A program made the translations under genes and the position numbers. 64,000 nucleotides of DNA. Source: a virus. Each line of letters starts with the position of its first letter. Positions within the stretch are counted from its first letter, which is position 1. The stretch is from IMG/VR virus record IMGVR_UViG_3300035665_003403, positions 84,825 to 148,824 of that record, one strand, 5' to 3'. The notes under the pieces were generated by a model. It saw nothing but the letters and a program-made list of their open reading frames with translations. It ran no database searches and was not told where the DNA came from. Below, one piece after another: positions 58,610 through 64,000 of this stretch.

Positions 58610-58819
58610 ATGGAAAATGAATTTAAACTTTTAAATTACATATACAATATTGATTCACCGACTTTTAAATTATTTTGTCAGGATAGAATTAGTTTAGATA
58701 TGTTTAAACATCAAGTTTTGATGTATGAAAATAGAACTGGATTTCAACCAGAAGATTTATTTATTTCTATGCTTATCAACTATAAAAATGCTCTAAATAT
58801 GAAGTCATTACCTCAATAG
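58610..58819 (+). CDS. Small hypothetical protein (69 aa)
   Basis: MENEFKLLNYIYNIDSPTFK, helical, with a CQDRISLDMF segment; divergent from thioredoxin across a 40-base gap and overlapping the convergent reverse gene by 44 bases. No recognised family. Confidence 0.5.
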   Translation: MENEFKLLNYIYNIDSPTFKLFCQDRISLDMFKHQVLMYENRTGFQPEDLFISMLINYKNALNMKSLPQ

Positions 58820-59039
58820 CTTCTTCAGTTTTTATGGCGAAAACATTTTCTAAAATAGTTACAATTTCAGTTAATAAAGGCAAATTAATGAAATTAGCAT
58901 TACGCTTTAATAAACCCTGTTTCATTAATTTCATTTGAATTACAAATTGCTCATCATGTTTATATTTTGATAAATGATTATGGATAATTAAAAAATAATA
59001 CTTAAAAATCATATTGGAAAAACTAATATTAAAATTCAT
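58776..59039 (-). CDS. Small hypothetical protein (87 aa)
   Basis: Starts MNFNISFSNMIFKYYFLIIH (an internal ATG at residue 10 would start at 59012) with a hydrophobic N-terminal stretch, then helices ending ATEEA-like EEAIEVMTSYLEHFYS. Its start region overlaps the + gene at 59014, and its 3' end overlaps the + gene at 58610, so one of the three could be spurious. Confidence 0.35.
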   Translation of the reverse strand: MNFNISFSNMIFKYYFLIIHNHLSKYKHDEQFVIQMKLMKQGLLKRNANFINLPLLTEIVTILENVFAIKTEEAIEVMTSYLEHFYS

Positions 59040-59238
59040 AAAATCTGTTTACCCTATAAAAAAAGTTAGAATTGGTAAGCATTTCGCTAGATGTATATTA
59101 ATTAATAATATACCAACTAAATTGACGGAAGATAAAGAGTTATACAATACCTTATACACAATTATAAATAAAAAATGTGAAATAGTATTTTGTAAAAACG
59201 ATGCAATACATAATGCAATAAAAACCCATTTAAAATAA
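59014..59238 (+). CDS. Small hypothetical protein, TTG start (74 aa)
   Basis: LEKLILKFIKSVYPIKKVRI, then CKNDAIHNAIKTHLK: a basic, mixed alpha/beta fold. It ends directly at the stop of the reverse-strand lipoprotein gene. Its start overlaps the reverse gene by 26 bases. No ATG is available in frame near the beginning. Confidence 0.4.
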   Translation: MEKLILKFIKSVYPIKKVRIGKHFARCILINNIPTKLTEDKELYNTLYTIINKKCEIVFCKNDAIHNAIKTHLK

Positions 59239-59805
59239 TTACCAACTTTCTATTTTTTTAATTATTACTATGTTGAAGAATTTATAATTGTGACCCAACC
59301 CAGAACAAAATCCCTCATTTAATCTTAGTTCAACCACATCATTCTCATAATCAACAGTTCTACCAATTAATGGGACAGCACTACCACCAATGTATTGAGT
59401 ATTACCAAATGGATTCTCAATTATGGTAATGTGGTTAGCTGTAGTATTTAATCCGTAAATTCGAGTTGTATCATCATTTAATATAAACGTTCCGTAACCA
59501 GTTTGTTTCGGATAAAAAGAATAAGTTGTTTTATTTATTTCAATAATTTGTAAATCATAGTCAGCCACACCACAATAGTTCAAATCCGAACTATCTTTGT
59601 CAAGACCAAAATGGTTATAATATACAAAAGTACCTAATTCTAAATCTCGAACATACATTAACCCACCAATCACAACCCATTTACCTGAAATTGGTATTCC
59701 TGGTTTTTCATCATATTTTTCAAACTTATAATCATTTGATGGATATGGGTACTCCTTTTGACAAGCAACTGTCAGAATAACCAATAAAAACATTAAAATT
59801 CTCAT
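59239..59805 (-). CDS. Predicted lipoprotein (188 aa)
   Basis: MRILMFLLVILTVACQKEYP is a signal peptide with lipobox TVAC at residues 12-15. The mature part is a compact beta-rich domain (GKWVVIGGLMYVRDLELGTF, then TYSFYPKQTGYGTF) with two Cys. It would be anchored in an envelope membrane. A surface lipoprotein expressed early could block superinfection or alter the cell surface. A TAnnTTTG-type box lies upstream. Confidence 0.65.
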   Translation of the reverse strand: MRILMFLLVILTVACQKEYPYPSNDYKFEKYDEKPGIPISGKWVVIGGLMYVRDLELGTFVYYNHFGLDKDSSDLNYCGVADYDLQIIEINKTTYSFYPKQTGYGTFILNDDTTRIYGLNTTANHITIIENPFGNTQYIGGSAVPLIGRTVDYENDVVELRLNEGFCSGLGHNYKFFNIVIIKKIESW

Positions 59806-59836
59806 GTTAATTAATTTAAATTGTGATTAACAACCA

Positions 59837-59844
59837 CAAATATA
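59837..59844 (-). promoter_or_regulatory. Host-type TAnnTTTG box (TATATTTG)
   Basis: GTATATTTGTGG, 31 bases before the lipoprotein start; a TTTG element is 25 bases further upstream, somewhat long for a -33 box. Confidence 0.4.
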
Positions 59845-59848
59845 CGAA

Positions 59849-60223
59849 TTAATTATCAATTAACTTTTGCAAATTCAATATTATTATCATTAATTTATTG
59901 ATTTTATCACTCAATATATCGTAAATTCTATCTATTTCTGGTACAGTATCCTTATAAGCATCTAAACCCATAGACCTATATAACATTTCATTATTACCCA
60001 TCAATTTCCTTTCAATACCATTAAGCATATTTTCATACTTATCTAAATCAAATGTTTTATTTAATATTTCACTTATTGTTGTTGACATAACCAAATTATT
60101 GATTCTATCCACAAATACAATTGATTCATTACAAAAATTTTTAAATTCAGTAAATTGCTCAGTATTTTCCATTATTGGTTGCAAATTATTTAATTGCTCT
60201 TCAGTTATAATAAGTTTTCTCAT
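59849..60223 (-). CDS. Small protein with tag-like N-terminus (124 aa)
   Basis: Start chosen at MRKLIITEEQLNNLQPIME (a start 24 bases upstream exists but lies in the promoter-like motif). I17-M-E19 could be a gp21-type site. The rest is helical (NKLMIIILNLQKLIDN at the end). Shares its N-terminal pattern with the gene at 57923. Function unknown. Confidence 0.55.
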   Translation of the reverse strand: MRKLIITEEQLNNLQPIMENTEQFTEFKNFCNESIVFVDRINNLVMSTTISEILNKTFDLDKYENMLNGIERKLMGNNEMLYRSMGLDAYKDTVPEIDRIYDILSDKINKLMIIILNLQKLIDN

Positions 60224-60226
60224 ACT

Positions 60227-60234
60227 TATAAATA
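60227..60234 (-). promoter_or_regulatory. TATTTATA motif abutting a start codon
   Basis: 3 bases before the ATG at 60223, and overlapping the + strand ATG at 60234, an extremely compact divergent start. Confidence 0.45.
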
Positions 60235-60785
60235 TGATTACACCCAATAAACAACCTAAATTAACAATTGAATTGGTCCCTAAAACTTGTCACTATTCTT
60301 CAGCTAGAACTATACTAACCAAAAAACAATGGGATATAGTTAGATTTATGGCTTATGAAGAAGCCAATAATAAATGTAAGATATGCAAACAACTTGGAAA
60401 AGAACAAGGTTTTAGACACAATCTAGAAGCTCATGAAATATGGGAATATGATGATGTTAATAATATTCAATCATTAATCGGATTAATCGCTTTATGCCCA
60501 AAATGTCATTTAACTAAACATATCGGTAGAGCCAATGCTATGGGAAAACAAGCATTAATATTTGAACATATTGAGAAAGTTAATAAATGGTCCCATTTAG
60601 ATGTGTTAAATCATCTGGTTGAATCGTTTGAATTATACAAGGTAAGGTCAACCCATGAATGGAAATTAGACCTAACTATACTAACACAAGAACCATATAA
60701 TTTAAAATTAAATACCCCAACCAAAAGAAAATTTGATAAGAAAAAAGTTTATAAAAAAAGAAAACGTAGGAAGGTTCGTAAATAA
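60234..60785 (+). CDS. HNH endonuclease-like protein (183 aa)
   Basis: Start chosen at ATG 60234 (MITPNKQPKL); the longer frame upstream lies within the opposite gene. KCKICKQLGKEQG, then LEAHEIWEYDD, and LCPKCHLTKHIG give the CxxC...H...CxxCH pattern of HNH nucleases. The C-terminus is very basic (KKKVYKKRKRRKVRK), fitting DNA binding. Probably a free-standing nuclease. Confidence 0.7.
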   Translation: MITPNKQPKLTIELVPKTCHYSSARTILTKKQWDIVRFMAYEEANNKCKICKQLGKEQGFRHNLEAHEIWEYDDVNNIQSLIGLIALCPKCHLTKHIGRANAMGKQALIFEHIEKVNKWSHLDVLNHLVESFELYKVRSTHEWKLDLTILTQEPYNLKLNTPTKRKFDKKKVYKKRKRRKVRK

Positions 60786-60790
60786 ACCAA

Positions 60791-60798
60791 TATTTATA
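60791..60798 (+). promoter_or_regulatory. TATTTATA motif abutting a start codon
   Basis: Four bases (AATT) separate it from the ATG at 60803. Confidence 0.5.
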
Positions 60799-60802
60799 AA
60801 TT

Positions 60803-61660
60803 ATGAGTGAGTTAAGTAAAAAACTTCTAAGAGAACAACTTGAAAATAAAATTATACCAAATCTAAGATTAGATGAAACGGATGAACTGTGTGTTGCCTT
60901 TGATGAAAATATAAAAATACTTAGTAAATTACCAAAAAATGTAATAGATAGTTTTAAAATAAAAAACACACTAAACACTAAAATTTGGTCCGATGACAAA
61001 CTAATTCCAGAAATAAAAACTAAGTTACAAGAAATTGCCGATGAATTTTATAAGACATTAGAATTACCTTCAAATATAAAAATAAAAGATATCATATTTA
61101 CTGGTAGTTTAGCTAATTTTAATTGGTCAGAATTTTCTGATGTTGATTTACACTTGGTATTGGATTTCGAAGAAATAAATGATGACCTGGACTTTACTCA
61201 AAATTACTTCATGGCTCAAAAAAATCTATGGAATGAAACTCATAATATCACCATAAATGATTATCCAGTCGAATTATATGTCCAAGATGTGGATGACGAA
61301 CTAGAAGCTACAGCAATCTATTCAATCAAAAAAGATAAGTGGTTATTAAAACCAGAAAAAGAAAGTTTTAAATTAGATGTTAAAAATCTTAAATTAAAAG
61401 CTGAAAAAATAATGTATCAAATTAGAGATATCAGAGATAAATTCAAAGCCAAAGATTATCAATATGTTATCGATAAATCAACCGCATTAAAAGATAAAAT
61501 TAAAAAAATGAGGAAAAGTGGTCTTGAAAAAGGAGGTGAGTTTTCAATGGAAAATTTGGTTTTTAAAGCTCTAAGAAGAACCGATTTTATGGAAATAATC
61601 GCTAACTTTAAAAACCAAGCTACAGATATGTTATTATCATTAAATGAATCTAACCCTTAG
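60803..61660 (+). CDS. Nucleotidyltransferase with tag-like N-terminus (285 aa)
   Basis: MSELSKKLLRE ends L-R-E (9-11) before Gln. The core IIFTGSLANFNWSEFSDVDL is the GS...DxD motif of polymerase-beta-type nucleotidyltransferases (MNT/Cca-like). The C-terminal 100 residues are helical and basic. Acceptor unknown; related enzymes adenylylate proteins or tRNA. If packaged it would be another injected modifying enzyme. Confidence 0.65.
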   Translation: MSELSKKLLREQLENKIIPNLRLDETDELCVAFDENIKILSKLPKNVIDSFKIKNTLNTKIWSDDKLIPEIKTKLQEIADEFYKTLELPSNIKIKDIIFTGSLANFNWSEFSDVDLHLVLDFEEINDDLDFTQNYFMAQKNLWNETHNITINDYPVELYVQDVDDELEATAIYSIKKDKWLLKPEKESFKLDVKNLKLKAEKIMYQIRDIRDKFKAKDYQYVIDKSTALKDKIKKMRKSGLEKGGEFSMENLVFKALRRTDFMEIIANFKNQATDMLLSLNESNP

Positions 61661-62102
61661 GTTTTCCATAATGCTTTATATAACTCATTAAGCATTCACC
61701 CTTGAATTTAACCCATCTGGTCATGTTTATCTTAATGTCTAATTTCTTAGCTAACTTTAATCCGTATTCCCAAGCTTTAAATTCCTCTTCAATTACATCA
61801 ATACAATATGATTGTGTTCTACTGTAATTATTAACTTTACTATTCATGATATTTTCTTCCATTAAAGCTAATGTGGGGAATTCTTTCTTAAATTTCACAT
61901 AATTCTTTCTCATCTCAACATGACCCAATTCATGCAATAGTAAAAATAATTTAGATTCATCACTAACCCCAGATTCAATACTAATTTTTTTATTATCTGC
62001 ATTGAATCTAATATATGAGGCACTCCCATTCAACTCAACAGGAAACCCTAACTTATTTGAATAAGCAACTAATTTTCCAATATTTGATTGAATTACCCCC
62101 AT
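61650..62102 (-). CDS. ImmA/IrrE-like metallopeptidase (150 aa)
   Basis: HELGHVEM at about residue 73 is the zinc-binding HExxH; a downstream EEEFKAWEYG supplies a third ligand candidate. The family includes IrrE/ImmA, which cleave repressors. It could act on a host or phage regulator. The + gene upstream overlaps its 3' end by 11 bases. Confidence 0.7.
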   Translation of the reverse strand: MGVIQSNIGKLVAYSNKLGFPVELNGSASYIRFNADNKKISIESGVSDESKLFLLLHELGHVEMRKNYVKFKKEFPTLALMEENIMNSKVNNYSRTQSYCIDVIEEEFKAWEYGLKLAKKLDIKINMTRWVKFKGECLMSYIKHYGKPKG

Positions 62103-62106
62103 ATGT

Positions 62107-62114
62107 TATAAATA
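62107..62114 (-). promoter_or_regulatory. TATTTATA motif near a start codon
   Basis: 4 bases before the start at 62102, in GTTATATTTATAACATATG, which also forms a short palindrome. Confidence 0.45.
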
Positions 62115-62169
62115 TAACTTCCTACTTTAAATAAAAATTTAAATCACTAACACTATGATTTCTAAATGT

Positions 62170-63261
62170 TTATATTATTTTATCCATAAAAGATACGAAT
62201 CTATCGTGTGGTACTGAAACACATATTCTAGATAAATGCGAGTAATCATATGATAATTCATCTGTGACAAATTTACTCATAGAAACTGACCCAATCCTAT
62301 GCTCCATTAGAAATTCCTGTCTATAATTGATTACAGCAAATATTCCGCTAGGTAATATTTCATACCCATAACCATTACCGTTATAAATCTCTGTACTTAA
62401 AAGAAGATTGTTGTTTAAGAAATCAATATTTTCTTTTATATTTGAAACTGTTATTTCCCTAAATTCATTAATGTGATTATAATGATTACTGATTAAATCA
62501 CCTAATATTATTTGAGGCAAAGTGCTAACACTATTCAAACTATAAAGTAATCTAATTTTTAATTCTTTATTAAAATTAATATTGTTAGAATATATGAACC
62601 CAATCCTAAATCCAGGTAAACCAACCCATTTGGAAAAAGACTCACAAATAATTACATTATCAAATAAACATACATTTTTAAACAAATCATCAACGAACAA
62701 TTTTTGATATGGACAATCTAAAATAATAGTAACATTTTTTAACCTACTTATTTCTTCCAATAAGATATCATTTCCAACCATAATACCAGTTGGATTATTT
62801 GGGTCACAAATAATAACAACATCACGATTACTTAAATTATTTAAATTAGATAATGAATTATACCATCTGATTTTTTTATTTCTAATTTGTGCTATTTTTC
62901 TATACGACCCCCAATGAAATTTAGGTAACCAAATAGTTTCAAATTCCAAAGTTTGAAAAACTAAATCTAATGATGACATACCACCAGGTGTTATGCTTAT
63001 CTTATCCAATTCATCATCACCGTAAAAGTATTCGTTATCAATGGCTTTTTTTAATGATAAGACACCATCGTTGGGTGCATAATGTTGAATGCTAATATCC
63101 CTGTAATTTAAATCGACCCAATCTAAATTTATTTTTGTAACATTATTTATACCTCGATTTAATTCTAAATAATCTAAACCAGTTTCATTCTTCATTTTTT
63201 TAATATCTAACCCAATAGACACAATACTTGAAAAATCAGCACCACTCTTATTTATTTCCAT
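62170..63261 (-). CDS. PLP-dependent aminotransferase class I/II (363 aa)
   Basis: ITPGGMSSLDLVFQTL, then VIICDPNNPTGIMV, IILDCPYQKLF and ICESFSKWVGLPGFRIGF, with the Schiff-base Lys in SFSK and Arg in the C-terminal SRICVSVP. This is a fold-type I aminotransferase, similar to histidinol-phosphate or LL-DAP aminotransferases but not assigned. Possible roles: supplying amino sugars (for the sugar island) or amino acids. It lies in an operon with endonuclease V. Confidence 0.8.
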   Translation of the reverse strand: MEINKSGADFSSIVSIGLDIKKMKNETGLDYLELNRGINNVTKINLDWVDLNYRDISIQHYAPNDGVLSLKKAIDNEYFYGDDELDKISITPGGMSSLDLVFQTLEFETIWLPKFHWGSYRKIAQIRNKKIRWYNSLSNLNNLSNRDVVIICDPNNPTGIMVGNDILLEEISRLKNVTIILDCPYQKLFVDDLFKNVCLFDNVIICESFSKWVGLPGFRIGFIYSNNINFNKELKIRLLYSLNSVSTLPQIILGDLISNHYNHINEFREITVSNIKENIDFLNNNLLLSTEIYNGNGYGYEILPSGIFAVINYRQEFLMEHRIGSVSMSKFVTDELSYDYSHLSRICVSVPHDRFVSFMDKII

Positions 63262-63288
63262 AATATACTATTTTAGTTTTTAATTCCA

Positions 63289-63723
63289 CTATTTATCACC
63301 CATCTTATGTATTAAATCATCTAAGGTTATTGGTTTCCTATAATACTTTAAATTTTTCATACCTTTTAAGCGTTCTACGATTCGTTCTTTAACAATTAAC
63401 CTATCAGTATTACTTTCGATATAATCATTCCATAATGAAGAATTTATACCATTAAATGAGTCTGAAAAATCCGTAACCTCAAACCCTCTTGAAATACACT
63501 CATTGGTTAATTCCAAATAACGTTTATTTAAATAACTTATTTTATCATAAAAAAATATTACATGACCTTTACCTAAGGTGAATTGCTTTGGAATCTTACT
63601 AAGATTTATCTTGGCTTTCCCAGATTTAATCATATTAGGTATCCTAAGTATTTCAATCCTTTCTTTTATTAAATGAGCATCACATAATTCAATTGCTCTA
63701 ATTGCTGATGATATTCTAGTCAT
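63289..63723 (-). CDS. denV: Pyrimidine dimer DNA glycosylase (T4 endonuclease V-like)
   Basis: 144 residues (T4: 138). It starts MTRI with Thr2 (the nucleophile after Met removal) and Glu24, equivalent to T4 Glu23; further motifs are KQFTLGKGHVIFFYDKISYL and ELTNECISRGF. It cuts pyrimidine dimers by base excision and would repair UV damage in phage DNA. The stop lies 27 bases before the aminotransferase start; its own start overlaps the upstream gene by 8 bases. Confidence 0.9.
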   Translation of the reverse strand: MTRISSAIRAIELCDAHLIKERIEILRIPNMIKSGKAKINLSKIPKQFTLGKGHVIFFYDKISYLNKRYLELTNECISRGFEVTDFSDSFNGINSSLWNDYIESNTDRLIVKERIVERLKGMKNLKYYRKPITLDDLIHKMGDK

Positions 63724-64000
63724 TTCTTATGCTTTTTAATGTTAATTTAATTGCTTTACCAATATCTATTTTAATAAAATATTCATCAAATATGACTTCG
63801 ATATACCAATTAATTAAATTCCTGAATGTAAAATCAATCGAGAATACATCAAATACCCTCTCTATATTAATAGATTTAGATAATTTGACTAATCCACTTA
63901 ATATTTTATCAATATCTTTAATATGTGGTGAATAATGAAATAATTCCATTAATATGGTGTGATAAACCGCATCATTAGGTGCCATATTCAAATCATAAAA
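63716..64000 (-). CDS. Hypothetical protein, possibly running off the window end
   Basis: The frame is open to the window edge (FYDLNMAPNDAVYHTILMEL), so the gene may continue beyond 64000, although an ATG at 63985 could be its start. About 90 visible residues, helical, no recognised motif. Overlaps the denV start by 8 bases. Confidence 0.5.
   Translation of the reverse strand, partial: FYDLNMAPNDAVYHTILMELFHYSPHIKDIDKILSGLVKLSKSINIERVFDVFSIDFTFRNLINWYIEVIFDEYFIKIDIGKAIKLTLKSIRND

Noticed and set aside
60099-60233. Longer N-terminus of the HNH gene
   Set aside because: Codes antisense to the tagged gene at 59849-60223, and the ATG at 60234 gives a normal HNH start.
1-64000. CRISPR array, tRNA or rRNA genes
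   Set aside because: No regularly spaced direct repeats, cloverleaf with CCA acceptor, or rRNA-like sequence was seen by eye; weak tRNA-like folds would need tRNAscan-SE.
1-64000. Bacterial chromosome or prophage
   Set aside because: No integrase, host housekeeping genes or attachment repeats; gene density, coupled starts and the T4 head module fit a lytic phage genome. The T9SS gene alone might suggest host DNA but it has a phage-type promoter motif and phage genes on both sides.

Overview
The window is a gene-dense, AT-rich stretch of a large T4-like (myovirus) phage genome. The evidence is a full T4-type head module: terminase gp17, portal gp20, prohead protease gp21, scaffold gp22 and major capsid gp23. 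A gp5-like baseplate hub, a gp55-like late sigma factor, PhoH, a T4 endonuclease V homologue, thymidylate synthase and several homing nucleases support this. The host is almost certainly a member of Bacteroidota: one phage gene carries a type IX secretion (type B) C-terminal sorting domain, two genes have TAnnTTTG-type -7 boxes, and purine-rich ribosome-binding sites are rare. No tRNA, rRNA or CRISPR array was seen.

Layout. Positions 1-8080 (+): a translationally coupled island of glycosyltransferases and methyltransferases, including two GT11 (fucosyltransferase-like) genes, DUF5672, GT17 and FkbM. Positions 8252-20319 (+): PhoH, a degenerate HAD-like protein, two more glycosyltransferases, the gp55-like sigma factor and virion/baseplate genes, interrupted by a reverse-strand ribbon-helix-helix plus HNH pair. 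Positions 20290-24851 (-): accessory proteins, including an ADP-ribosyltransferase-like protein, and a large homing endonuclease. Positions 24988-37619 (-): head module; gp21 and gp20 each contain an intein, and a lysis-like cassette (holin, small lipoprotein, membrane proteins) lies between them. Positions 37781-47061 (-): further head-associated or packaged proteins, a gene that seems to need a -1 frameshift, the T9SS-tagged surface protein, and a HAD/thymidylate synthase operon. Positions 47196-64000 (mixed strands): ClpC-like unfoldase, metallopeptidases, lytic transglycosylase, TnpB with a putative omega RNA, heptosyltransferase, thioredoxin, nucleotidyltransferase, aminotransferase and endonuclease V.

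Two themes link the genes. First, about ten otherwise unrelated proteins begin with a short amphipathic segment ending in [L/I]-x-E, like the capsid-targeting sequences of T4 internal proteins and Alt that the gp21 protease removes. Three of these look like ADP-ribosyltransferases, and others are a metallopeptidase, a nucleotidyltransferase and unknowns. I infer a set of capsid-packaged, co-injected effectors. Second, a TATTTAT core lies in the sense orientation 3-65 bases (once 110) upstream of about 24 genes. I infer a phage promoter, perhaps read by the gp55-like sigma factor; in eight cases it lies so close to the start codon that the mRNA would be leaderless or nearly so.
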